This document shows positions 53,992-61,951 of a stretch of 64,000 nucleotides of DNA, piece by piece. Source of the DNA: an uncultured Sutterella sp. (lineage in GTDB: Bacteria; Pseudomonadota; Gammaproteobacteria; Burkholderiales; Burkholderiaceae_F). A model generated the notes under the pieces. It saw only the letters and a list, made by a program, of their open reading frames with translations, was not told where the DNA came from and searched no databases. The translations under genes and the position numbers were made by a program. Every line of letters begins with the position of its first letter. Position 1 is the first letter of the stretch. The stretch spans positions 118,285-182,284 of the forward strand of contig UQOW01000001.1 in the NCBI GenBank assembly GCA_900542805.1, read 5' to 3'.

Positions 53992-55770
53992 ATGAGTGAA
54001 AACCTAACGCAGCGACATATTGCACCGCTTCCCGATCAACTAATCAGCCAGATTGCCGCCGGCGAAGTCATCGAGCGCCCGGCCTCGGTCGTCAAAGAGT
54101 TAATTGAGAACTCGGTCGATGCCGGAGCCAAGGCCGTTGAGGTTCGTTTGGAGGCCGGCGGCATCAAGCGCATCATGGTGACCGATGACGGATGCGGCAT
54201 CGCTCGCGAAGAGCTTGTCTTAGCGTTGCGGCGTCATGCAACAAGCAAGATTCACAGCCTGTCGGATTTGGAACGCGTCGCGAGTTTCGGATTTCGCGGC
54301 GAGGCGTTAGCCTCGATTGCCGCCGTGGCCGATGTTGAATTGACAAGCCGTACGAAAGATTCCGATCACGCTTGGTGTATCGGGAAAGACGGCGTTCAGC
54401 CGGCTTCGGGCTCTTACGGAACGCGCATCGTCGTTTCAGACCTTTTTTACAAAACACCGGCCCGGCGCAAGTTTTTAAAAAGCGAGTCAACGGAAGCTTC
54501 TCACGTGCGCGAACAAATCGAGCGCGTGGCACTTGCGCATCCGGCTATTGCTTTTCATTTTTTCGTTGACTCGAAAAATGTACTCGCCCTGACTGCCACA
54601 ACGCGCGAAAAGCGTATCGACGCCGTGATGCCGCGAACATTTCGCGAAGCATCACGAGCGGTCTTATCGCAAGCCCCCGGCATTACGGTCAGAGGGGCAA
54701 TCGGGTTGCCGTCTGCGGCACGAACACGTGCCGATGCTCAGTTTTTTTTCGTCAACGGGCGCTTTGTCCGTGATCGGGTTTTGCAACACGCCGTTCGAGC
54801 GGCCTACTCGGATGTGCTTCACGTTGCCCTGCAGCCGATGTTTTGCTTGGAATTGATTGTTGACCCGGCGCGCGTCGATGTGAACGTACATCCGCAGAAA
54901 ACCGAGGTGCGATTTCGGGATGCCTCGTTCGTACACCGGGTTGTCGCGAAGGCTTTAACCGAGACTTTGGCTCGCATTGAAATCGATGCGGAAACAGGAG
55001 AAATTAAGTCCTCGAAAGTTCCCGAAAGTGAGGAAAAAAAGCCCGGCCCGATTCAAAACACTTTTGCGTTTCGGCGGGAAAACCCATTAAGTCAGGCACA
55101 ATGGACGGCGCTTTTTTCTTCGGCCGAAGGGACTAAGACATCTGGTGTCGTACCGAGCGATTATCTGGCTCAAGAACCCTCGGACGGCCCCTTAGGGCAC
55201 GCCTTGGCTCAGCTTGCCGGCATTTATATTCTTGCCGAGAATTCTCAGGGGCTTATTATTGTCGATATGCATGCGGCGCACGAGCGCGTGACATACGAGC
55301 GCCTGAAGCGCGAGGCCGATGGGAGCCTTTCCGTGCAGCCGCTTTTAGTCCCTGTCAGCATTTCGGTGAATGCCGAGCAGTCCGAAGCCTTCGAACGGCA
55401 TCAGGACGATTTACGGGCCTTGGGATTGGATTTGAGCCGCCTCGGCGAGTCTGCTCTTTTGCTTCGGTCTCTTCCGGCCTTGTTACGCATGGGAGATGTG
55501 GATGCTCAAGAGCTTGTTTGTCGCGTCCTCGATGACTTTTCCGGATACGGAACATCGAAATTAACGGTTGAATTGAGAAATAAGTGCCTGGCTTCCATGG
55601 CTTGTCACGGGTCGGTTCGTGCTCACAGGACTCTGACAGTCCCGGAAATGAATGCGCTCTTACGCAGTATGGAAAGAACGGAGCGGTCCGGGGAATGCAA
55701 CCACGGTCGTCCGACCTGGCAGCAGATTGCTTTGTCCGATTTGGATAAGTTTTTCATGCGGGGTCGGTAG
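53992..55770 (+). CDS. mutL: DNA mismatch repair protein MutL
   Basis: Mismatch-repair coordinator, 592 aa. The N-terminal GHKL ATPase has ISQIAAGEVIERPASVVKEL, DDGCGIAREEL and SFGFRGEALASIAAVADVEL; the transducer domain ends with PARVDVNVHPQKTEVRF. The C-terminal dimerisation domain lacks an obvious DQHA-x2-E-x4-E endonuclease motif; at the equivalent place it reads VDMHAAHERVTYERL, so an MutL without nicking activity is uncertain and should be compared by alignment. The ATG at 53992 is preferred over an upstream GTG. It abuts miaA (stop 55770, start 55771). Confidence 0.95.
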   Translation: MSENLTQRHIAPLPDQLISQIAAGEVIERPASVVKELIENSVDAGAKAVEVRLEAGGIKRIMVTDDGCGIAREELVLALRRHATSKIHSLSDLERVASFGFRGEALASIAAVADVELTSRTKDSDHAWCIGKDGVQPASGSYGTRIVVSDLFYKTPARRKFLKSESTEASHVREQIERVALAHPAIAFHFFVDSKNVLALTATTREKRIDAVMPRTFREASRAVLSQAPGITVRGAIGLPSAARTRADAQFFFVNGRFVRDRVLQHAVRAAYSDVLHVALQPMFCLELIVDPARVDVNVHPQKTEVRFRDASFVHRVVAKALTETLARIEIDAETGEIKSSKVPESEEKKPGPIQNTFAFRRENPLSQAQWTALFSSAEGTKTSGVVPSDYLAQEPSDGPLGHALAQLAGIYILAENSQGLIIVDMHAAHERVTYERLKREADGSLSVQPLLVPVSISVNAEQSEAFERHQDDLRALGLDLSRLGESALLLRSLPALLRMGDVDAQELVCRVLDDFSGYGTSKLTVELRNKCLASMACHGSVRAHRTLTVPEMNALLRSMERTERSGECNHGRPTWQQIALSDLDKFFMRGR

Positions 55771-56751
55771 ATGACGCAACCCCGTGCTCTTTTGCTTCTC
55801 GGTCCGACGGCAAGCGGCAAAACGGCTTTGTCGTTTTTGCTCGCTAAGCACTATCCGATTGAAGTCATTTCCGTAGACTCGGCATTGGTTTACCGAGGGA
55901 TGGATATCGGAACGGCCAAGCCCACGCCGCAAGAGCAAAGTGTGTGTCCGCATCACTTGATTGATATTCGCGATATTTCGCAGACCTATAGCGCGGCAGA
56001 ATTTGCCGACCAAGCCGAGCGATTAATCCCTCAGATTTCCTCACGCGGACATATTCCGCTGATTGTCGGCGGAACGATGCTTTACGCCAAGGCTCTCCGA
56101 GAGGGAATTGACGACCTCCCATCCACGGACCCGGCCGTGCGCACGCAGGTGTTGCAAGAAATCCGAGATAAGGGTTTGGCGGCAGTGCGTCAAGAGCTTG
56201 TCCGTATTGATCCGGTGTGTGCCGCGCGCTTAACGGACGGCGATACGCAACGAATCGCACGGGCGCTTGAGGTCTACCGTATGACCGGAAAGCCGATGAC
56301 AAGTTTTCAGTCCGGGGTTCGCAGCCCCGATTGCTCGCTCCCGGTAATCGGACTGATGCCCTCGGATCGAGTGCGCCTCCATCGGGACATTGCCCGGCGC
56401 TTTGACGCGATGCTTCAGACCGGATTTGTTTCGGAAGTGAAGGCTCTGATGGCGCGGGACGACTTTTCCCCCGAGTTGCCTTCGATGCGTTCCGTCGGAT
56501 ATCGACAAGCCATTGAGTTTGCGGCCGGGAAGACCGATTTGGCAACCTTCGTTGAAAAGGCTCTGGCCGCAACGCGTCAGCTCGCTAAGCGTCAACTTAC
56601 GTGGTTACGTTCCATGCCGGAGACAACACTTGTCGATCCGCACACACAAAGCCGGGACGATCTTTTTTCGTGCATTGCGCCCGTTTTGGAGTCAATTCTC
56701 TCCGGGATACAAAAAAACGTCCCTTCCGATTCGGGCAGGGACGTTCGTTAG
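55771..56751 (+). CDS. miaA: tRNA dimethylallyltransferase MiaA
   Basis: Isopentenylates A37 of tRNAs reading UNN codons; 326 aa. LLLGPTASGKTALSFLLA is the P-loop, SVDSALVYRGMDIGTAKPT is the DSxQxY-type substrate motif with Ala-Leu-Val in place of the usual Gln, and IVGGTMLYAKALREGIDDLP matches the GGTxLY motif. mutL-miaA is a widespread pair. The last dozen codons coincide with the purM terminator on the opposite strand. Confidence 0.96.
   Translation: MTQPRALLLLGPTASGKTALSFLLAKHYPIEVISVDSALVYRGMDIGTAKPTPQEQSVCPHHLIDIRDISQTYSAAEFADQAERLIPQISSRGHIPLIVGGTMLYAKALREGIDDLPSTDPAVRTQVLQEIRDKGLAAVRQELVRIDPVCAARLTDGDTQRIARALEVYRMTGKPMTSFQSGVRSPDCSLPVIGLMPSDRVRLHRDIARRFDAMLQTGFVSEVKALMARDDFSPELPSMRSVGYRQAIEFAAGKTDLATFVEKALAATRQLAKRQLTWLRSMPETTLVDPHTQSRDDLFSCIAPVLESILSGIQKNVPSDSGRDVR
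56711..56745 (-). terminator. Intrinsic terminator of purM inside the miaA 3' end
   Basis: On the minus strand, AACGTCCC (56745-56738) pairs with GGGACGTT (56723-56716) across a 14-nt loop and a run of T follows. It lies just after the purM stop (56763) and within the final codons of miaA on the other strand. Confidence 0.8.
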
Positions 56752-56762
56752 CCGGTGCGGTT

Positions 56763-57791
56763 TTACAGAACCACGCAGCCGGGAGCCCCTTCGGGACGTT
56801 TGACAATCGTGCCGATTCGGTAAACGGTTTCACCTTGCGCTTGGAAAGCCGCCTCAGCCTTGTCGGCATCTTCTCGGCTCACGATAACGGCCATGCCGAT
56901 TCCGTTGTTAAAGACGCGGTGCATTTCATGATGATCGATGTTGCCGGTCTTTTCCAACCAGTCGAAAATCGCCGGACGCTTCCAAGAGTTCGCCTCAATG
57001 ACGCACTGCGTGTCCTCGGGTAAAACACGCGGAATGTTTTCCAAAAGACCGCCGCCCGTAATGTGGGCCATGCCCTTGATTTTGACTTGTTTCATAACGG
57101 CAAGTGTCTGCTTGACGTAAATACGTGTCGGTTCTAGGGCGCGGTCTGCCAGGGTCGCTCCGTCAAAAGGCATGTCCCAAGAGGTACCGGAAACTTCGAC
57201 GACCTTGCGAATGAGAGAAAACCCGTTGGAGTGGGGGCCGGAACTTGCCAGCCCCAAGACAACGTCACCGGCCGTGATGCTCTTGCCGTCGATGATTTCA
57301 TCTTTTTCGACAATACCGACGGCAAAGCCGGCAAGGTCGTATTCGCCTTCGGGGTACATGCCGGGCATCTCGGCCGTTTCGCCGCCGATTAAAGCACACC
57401 CGGCAAGTTCGCATCCTTTGGCAATGCCGGTCACAACGCGGGTTGCCGTCGGGACATCTAGTTTCCCGCATCCGTAGTAGTCTAGGAAAAAGAGCGATTT
57501 GGCGCCTTGAACGAGGATGTCATTGACACTCATAGCCACGAGGTCTTGTCCGACCGTATCGTGGCGATTTAAGGCAAAGGCCAGCATCAGTTTCGTACCG
57601 ACACCGTCCGTTCCCGAAACTAAAACAGGATTTTTGTAGTCTTTACCGATCTCAAACAGCGCTCCGAATCCGCCGATGGACCCGAGCACGCCGGGAATCA
57701 GGGTTCGTTTGGCAGCCGGTTTGATTTTTTCAACGAGTTCGTCACCGGCATCGATGGATACGCCGGCAGCAGCATAAGACAGTTGCGTCAT
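56763..57791 (-). CDS. purM: Phosphoribosylformylglycinamidine cyclo-ligase
   Basis: AIR synthetase of purine biosynthesis, 342 aa. [56 protein letters not shown] and [16 protein letters not shown] are signature segments, and [19 protein letters not shown] lies at the C-terminus. It is divergent from hda. A TACAAT hexamer at 57870-57875 (minus strand) about 80 nt upstream is a plausible -10, and a CGCGG/CCGCG hairpin lies in the leader near 57835-57850. Confidence 0.97.
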   Translation of the reverse strand: MTQLSYAAAGVSIDAGDELVEKIKPAAKRTLIPGVLGSIGGFGALFEIGKDYKNPVLVSGTDGVGTKLMLAFALNRHDTVGQDLVAMSVNDILVQGAKSLFFLDYYGCGKLDVPTATRVVTGIAKGCELAGCALIGGETAEMPGMYPEGEYDLAGFAVGIVEKDEIIDGKSITAGDVVLGLASSGPHSNGFSLIRKVVEVSGTSWDMPFDGATLADRALEPTRIYVKQTLAVMKQVKIKGMAHITGGGLLENIPRVLPEDTQCVIEANSWKRPAIFDWLEKTGNIDHHEMHRVFNNGIGMAVIVSREDADKAEAAFQAQGETVYRIGTIVKRPEGAPGCVVL

Positions 57792-57934
57792 GGGGCTAAT
57801 GAGTTAAAAATTAAGAAAAAAACCGATGGTTCGCGGTAAAATCCGCGCTTATTCCCGAAGGTCGGCGTCATTGTAGCGTAAGCCAATCTGTTCGAGAAAC
57901 GATTGTAAGACAAGAAAAAACCGATTCATTCTAG

Positions 57935-58597
57935 ATGGATACACCGCAGCAGCTTTCCTTGGCGTTATCGCCGGCTCAGGAGCCGACGCTTGAAAATTTT
58001 GTCGTCGGAAACAATGCCGAGGCAATGGCGTCCGTACGCGCATTTTGTCAGGGAACGGGGCCGCAGTTTTTGTATCTGTGGGGCGAGCCGGGGTGCGGAT
58101 GCTCGCACCTCATGCGCGCTGTTGCACCGCACCAGAGACAAAGAATTCCTGGCTTTGACGAAACCGTATCGCTTTATGCCGTCGATGATGCGCAGGCACT
58201 CCTTGTCTTTGAGCAAGAAGAGCTTTTTAATCTGATGAACGAAGTGCGCTCCCATCCCGGATACCGCATTGTCGTCGCCGGTCACGCTCCGATTCACCAA
58301 TTGCCGCTTCGGGAAGATATCAAGAGTCGCTTAAGTTGGGGCCTTGTATTTGAATTACACTATTTAGATTCGGAAAGCGCCTTAGGCGAGTTCAGGCACC
58401 TTGCTTCGGAACGGGGCATTGATTTGGATGAAGGTGTTTGTCGCTGGATTGCCGTGCATTGCCCGCGGGACATGCGTAGCCTCAGGCAATTTCTCGATGA
58501 CATTGATGCTTACGCAATGGAAAAGAAACGGCGCGTAACGTTACCGCTTCTATTGCAGTGGGCATCGGAGAGGAAAGATGAATCTGGCTGTTTTTGA
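57935..58597 (+). CDS. hda: DnaA regulatory inactivator Hda
   Basis: AAA+ protein that with the DNA-loaded beta clamp promotes DnaA-ATP hydrolysis, preventing over-initiation; 220 aa. The clamp-binding motif QLSLAL is at residues 5-10. The Walker A region reads LWGEPGCGCSHLMRAV, where the usual Lys-Thr is Cys-Ser, an unusual variant (E. coli Hda has Arg at the Lys position). The C-terminal PRDMRSLRQFLDDIDAYAME is the DnaA-like sensor II region. No strong ribosome-binding site precedes the ATG. It overlaps the HAD gene by 20 nt. Confidence 0.9.
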   Translation: MDTPQQLSLALSPAQEPTLENFVVGNNAEAMASVRAFCQGTGPQFLYLWGEPGCGCSHLMRAVAPHQRQRIPGFDETVSLYAVDDAQALLVFEQEELFNLMNEVRSHPGYRIVVAGHAPIHQLPLREDIKSRLSWGLVFELHYLDSESALGEFRHLASERGIDLDEGVCRWIAVHCPRDMRSLRQFLDDIDAYAMEKKRRVTLPLLLQWASERKDESGCF

Positions 58598-59297
58598 TTT
58601 GGACCATACGCTTTTGCCGTTCGATTGCGAATGGGTCTGGATTAACTATGTGGCTTCGTGCGAAGGAATCGATCCGAAAAAGGCGTTTGCTCCGTTAAAG
58701 CCCATGTATGAGGACTACTACACGCGTCACCACTTGGATGCGGATGCTTTTTGCCGGTTCCAACTGGCGTTTATCAGCCGGTTTCCGCGCGCTAGGCTCG
58801 ATTGCTTACTTGCGGATTTTGTCCGAAAGACCGTCTCTCCTGCGATTTCCAAAGCAGCGCGCGACCTCGTGACCTCGTACGTTAAAAGAGGGGATGTGAC
58901 GGCAATTTGTTCCGGGTCGTATTCGTACATTGTCGTGCCGATTGCCCGCCTTTTCGGAATTCCGGAGATTTTGTGCGGAGAGCCGGAAACCGATGCGGCC
59001 GGAAATTTCACCGGACGGCTTGTCGGTATCAACAGTTTCGGGGCCAATAAGGTTGTGTTCGTTCAGAATTATTTAAAGAGACATCCGTACATTCAGTCCG
59101 TCAGTTTCTTTTCCGACTCGCTCAACGATAAGCCGCTTTTTGACTATACGGAAAGCTTGGGCGGCCAGTGCTATGCCGTCAATGCGGGAGAAGATTTGAC
59201 GGCCACTGCGAAAAGCCGGCATTGGAAAGAGCTCACGCTTTATACGCAAGAGGAAAGGAACAAGACCGTCTCCATTGCGGATGTTTTGGGTATTTAA
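58578..59297 (+). CDS. HAD-superfamily (subfamily IB, SerB-like) phosphatase
   Basis: A 239-aa cytosolic phosphatase-like protein. The catalytic DxDxT motif is VFDLDHTLLPF at the N-terminus, ICSGSYSYIV gives the motif II Ser, GANKVVFVQ the motif III Lys and SVSFFSDSLNDKPLF the motif IV Asps. Substrate is unknown; related enzymes act on phosphoserine, histidinol phosphate or phospholipid head groups. The hda-HAD-pcnB-folK order is widespread in Burkholderiales. GGAAAG precedes the ATG. Confidence 0.93.
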   Translation: MNLAVFDLDHTLLPFDCEWVWINYVASCEGIDPKKAFAPLKPMYEDYYTRHHLDADAFCRFQLAFISRFPRARLDCLLADFVRKTVSPAISKAARDLVTSYVKRGDVTAICSGSYSYIVVPIARLFGIPEILCGEPETDAAGNFTGRLVGINSFGANKVVFVQNYLKRHPYIQSVSFFSDSLNDKPLFDYTESLGGQCYAVNAGEDLTATAKSRHWKELTLYTQEERNKTVSIADVLGI

Positions 59298-59300
59298 GGC

Positions 59301-60839
59301 ATGTTTGATTATGTAAAAAATGTAGTTCGTCGCCTGTGTGGTCAAACGAGCAGAACGTTTAATAAGACGCCTCGTATCATTGAAAAGTCCGAGCACGGCA
59401 TCAATCCGAAACTGGTGAGTTGGCAGGCCAAGAAAACGTGTGAAGCCTTGCAAAAGCGCGGATTTAAAGCGTTCATCGTCGGAGGCGCCGTTCGCGATCT
59501 TTTGCTCGGAGCGTCTCCAAAAGACTTTGATGTTGTGACGGATGCAACGCCCGAACAGGTCAAGCACTCGCAGCGGCGCGCCATCATCATCGGACGTCGC
59601 TTCCAAATTGTTCACGTTTTGTTCGGCCCGGAGATTATCGAGTGCTCGACGTTTCGGGCCCTCGATGCGCTCGGAGTTCGGAAGGATGCCGAAGGACGTG
59701 TCGTGAGCGACAATGTTTTCGGTCCGATGTGGCAGGATGCAGCGCGACGCGACTTTACAATCAACGCGCTTTACTACGACCCGGTGACCGAGCAAGTTTA
59801 CGATTACCACAACGGACTGAAAGATCTCGCGCAACGGCGCTTACGGATTATCGGATTTGCACCGGAGCGGTATCGGGAAGATCCCGTGCGCATGATGCGC
59901 GCCATTCGGATTGCCGGAAAACTCGGGCTGAGCATTGAGGCGGCTACGAAAAAGCCGATTATCCAAATGGCCGACTTGTTGCGTAATGTTCCGGCCGCGC
60001 GTCTTTTCGATGAGATGATGAAGCTTTTTACTTGCGGGAAGGCTGAGATTTGTCTGAAAGAGATGCGCAAAAACCACTTGCTTTATCCACTCATGCCGGT
60101 TTTGGACGTGATTTTGAGCGAGCCGCAGGGCGAAGAGTTTTTGATGCTCGCCATGCACAGAACCGACGAGCGTATTGCCGTCGGAAAGAAGATTTCGCCG
60201 TCCTTTTTGTTTGCAACACTTTTGTGGCCGCAGGTCAAAAAACGGTGGGATGCCTATCAGAGTCGTCCGAGAACAACACGCGTTAGCGCGCTTTTTCAGG
60301 CCTGCGAAGATGTGGTTGCAACACAATGCAACGGCCTATTGATTCAAAATCGTTTCATTATCGATATGAAAATCATTTGGATGCTTCAAGTGCGTTTTGA
60401 GCGTCGGACGGGGAAAAACCCGTATACGCTGATTGCGCACCCGAAGTATCGTGCCGGGTACGACTTTATGCTTCTACGGAGTCAACTCGGCCACGTTCCC
60501 GAGGAACAGGTGCATTGGTGGGAAGCTTTTGTTGCCGCCGATGAGACAACACGCGAGGCGATGGTCCTTGCGGAAGAAAAGGCCGCTGGAAAAATACCGG
60601 CCAAATCGCGTCGCCGTATAAGGGCCTCTAAGGGAGCAGTTTCGGAATCCGAGGTTGCCGAGGCGCTGCAAACACTCGAGTCGGAAAGAAAGGTCAGAAG
60701 GTCTCGGAAAAGACAGACTTCCCGCAAGAGAGCCGACAAGGGTAAGGTGATTGCCGAGGTGTCCGAATCGACGGAACAGACATCCCGATCCGATTCGCGC
60801 AAATCAGTCCGGGAGAAGTGCGTTGATTCCGAAACTTAA
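59301..60839 (+). CDS. pcnB: Polynucleotide adenylyltransferase (poly(A) polymerase I)
   Basis: Adds 3' poly(A) tails that promote RNA decay; 512 aa. The nucleotidyltransferase motif is KAFIVGGAVRDLLLGASPKD followed by the Asp pair in FDVVTDATPEQ, and IIGRRFQIVHVLFG and DFTINALYYDP follow as in PcnB rather than CCA-adding enzymes (assignment by motif style and the neighbouring folK). The last ~90 residues are Arg/Lys/Ser rich (RKRQTSRKRADKGK), typical of PcnB tails. The 3' end overlaps folK by 17 nt. Confidence 0.94.
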   Translation: MFDYVKNVVRRLCGQTSRTFNKTPRIIEKSEHGINPKLVSWQAKKTCEALQKRGFKAFIVGGAVRDLLLGASPKDFDVVTDATPEQVKHSQRRAIIIGRRFQIVHVLFGPEIIECSTFRALDALGVRKDAEGRVVSDNVFGPMWQDAARRDFTINALYYDPVTEQVYDYHNGLKDLAQRRLRIIGFAPERYREDPVRMMRAIRIAGKLGLSIEAATKKPIIQMADLLRNVPAARLFDEMMKLFTCGKAEICLKEMRKNHLLYPLMPVLDVILSEPQGEEFLMLAMHRTDERIAVGKKISPSFLFATLLWPQVKKRWDAYQSRPRTTRVSALFQACEDVVATQCNGLLIQNRFIIDMKIIWMLQVRFERRTGKNPYTLIAHPKYRAGYDFMLLRSQLGHVPEEQVHWWEAFVAADETTREAMVLAEEKAAGKIPAKSRRRIRASKGAVSESEVAEALQTLESERKVRRSRKRQTSRKRADKGKVIAEVSESTEQTSRSDSRKSVREKCVDSET

Positions 60840-61377
60840 GAAAGCCCCTGACGATTTTGTCTCGGCTTACGTGGGGCTCGGCGCGAATTTGGGTGATGCG
60901 CAAGCCACGCTGCGCGCGGCACTTTCGCAAATGGACCGTCTGGAGCACACACGTCTTTTGTCATCCTCCTCGTTATATCGGACCGAACCGATTGACTCGT
61001 TCGGGGACGACTATATCAATGCCGTTGCCTGCCTGGTTACAAAGCTCAGTCCTGCGGACCTTCTTTCTTCCTTGCAGGAGATTGAGACACGTTACGGTCG
61101 CGTGCGTCCTGCCGGCATTCATAATGCGCCTCGAACGCTTGATTTGGATTTACTCTTGTATGCCGATTTAAAAAGCGAAGACCCGGACTTAACACTTCCG
61201 CATCCGCGGATGAAAAAACGGGCTTTCGTTCTCGTGCCGCTGTTTGAAATTGCTCCGGCCGGGTTTCCTTCTCAAGACCTGCTACCCGATGTCTTGCTCC
61301 CCGGCGTCTCCGGGCAACGCATCACTCCGGTGACAAAGGCCTTGTTCCTGTCGTCTTCGGAAAGAGGCGGATTTTAG
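60823..61377 (+). CDS. folK: 2-amino-4-hydroxy-6-hydroxymethyldihydropteridine pyrophosphokinase
   Basis: HPPK of folate synthesis; 184 aa from a TTG start at 60823. AYVGLGANLGDAQATLRAAL, LYRTEPIDSFGDDYINAV, the signature PRTLDLDLLLY and LPHPRMKKRAFVLVPLFEI are all present. The frame is open another 24 codons upstream, but those lie within pcnB, and GGGAG sits 7 nt before the TTG, which yields LIPKLKKAPDDF. Non-ATG initiation is inferred from this spacing. Confidence 0.94.
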   Translation: MIPKLKKAPDDFVSAYVGLGANLGDAQATLRAALSQMDRLEHTRLLSSSSLYRTEPIDSFGDDYINAVACLVTKLSPADLLSSLQEIETRYGRVRPAGIHNAPRTLDLDLLLYADLKSEDPDLTLPHPRMKKRAFVLVPLFEIAPAGFPSQDLLPDVLLPGVSGQRITPVTKALFLSSSERGGF

Positions 61378-61385
61378 GAGTTTCT

Positions 61386-61748
61386 ATGCATTTTCTTTCA
61401 TCGGTGCCGGTTGTTGTACAAACGGCATTTCTTTTGGTACTTTCCAATTGCTTCATGACATTTGCCTGGTACGGGCATCTTAAAAATCTCGCCGGCTCCC
61501 CTTGGTATGTTGCCGCCGTCGTCAGTTGGTCGATTGCACTTTTTGAGTATCTACTTCAGGTCCCGGCAAACCGAATCGGGTTTACGGAGCTTTCGCTCGC
61601 GCAACTTAAAATTCTGCAGGAAGTCATCACGCTCAGTGTCTTCGTACCCTTTGCCGTGCTTTACATGAAGCAACCGCTTAAACTTGACTACTTGTGGGCG
61701 GCTTTGTGCCTTTTCGGGGCGGTCTATTTTATTTTTCGTTCCGCCTAA
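61386..61748 (+). CDS. DMT-superfamily DUF486 membrane protein
   Basis: A 120-aa four-TM protein. NCFMTFAWYGHLKNLAGSPW, SWSIALFEYLLQVPANRIGF and LKILQEVITLSVFV are the hallmark segments of DUF486, a small-transporter-like family of unknown substrate. TAGGAG lies about 8 nt before the ATG. It is the last protein gene of the hda-folK transcription unit, 8 nt after folK. Confidence 0.94.
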   Translation: MHFLSSVPVVVQTAFLLVLSNCFMTFAWYGHLKNLAGSPWYVAAVVSWSIALFEYLLQVPANRIGFTELSLAQLKILQEVITLSVFVPFAVLYMKQPLKLDYLWAALCLFGAVYFIFRSA

Positions 61749-61769
61749 GATCCTTGCAGAAAAAATCAG

Positions 61770-61775
61770 TATAAT
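61770..61775 (+). promoter_or_regulatory. -10 element of the tRNA-Leu gene
   Basis: A consensus TATAAT lies 17 nt upstream of the first tRNA base, fitting initiation a few nucleotides before the tRNA. A matching -35 element was not clear. Confidence 0.55.
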
Positions 61776-61792
61776 TCCGCTCTCACGTGAAA

Positions 61793-61878
61793 GCCCGGGT
61801 GGCGGAATGGTAGACGCAGAGGACTCAAAATCCTCCGCCCTTAAAAGCGTGAGAGTTCGAGTCTCTCCCCGGGCACCA
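61793..61878 (+). tRNA. tRNA-Leu (CAA anticodon)
   Basis: A type II tRNA with a long variable arm. The acceptor arms are GCCCGGG and CCCGGGC, discriminator A, and CCA is encoded (61876-61878). The anticodon arm is GAGGA-CTCAAAA-TCCTC with anticodon CAA, reading UUG. The T-arm contains GTTCGAGTC. The D-arm region is GCGGAATGGTAGACGC. Confidence 0.97.
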
Positions 61879-61902
61879 TGAATTTCTCCTATGTGGAAGA
61901 CG

Positions 61903-61932
61903 AAAAAAGGGAACGCTCGCGTTCCCTTTTTC
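61903..61932. terminator. Bidirectional terminator between tRNA-Leu and pfk
   Basis: GGGAACG (61909-61915) and CGTTCCC (61920-61926) with a tetraloop are flanked by A-tract and T-tract, giving U-runs on both strands. It would end the tRNA transcript (plus) and the phosphofructokinase transcript (minus, stop at 61952). Confidence 0.88.
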
Positions 61933-61951
61933 TTCGTCATCTGCGTGCTTT

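Noticed and set aside
59073..59834. 253-codon minus-strand frame opposite the HAD and pcnB genes
   Set aside because: It lies entirely antisense to two well-supported genes, has no family motif and no ribosome-binding site; it is a codon-bias shadow.
61551..61940. Minus-strand open frame of 129 codons across the tRNA-Leu gene
   Set aside because: The GARGETRTLTLL...ASTIPPP stretch is a familiar artefact of translating the complement of a tRNA gene; it overlaps the tRNA and the DUF486 gene.
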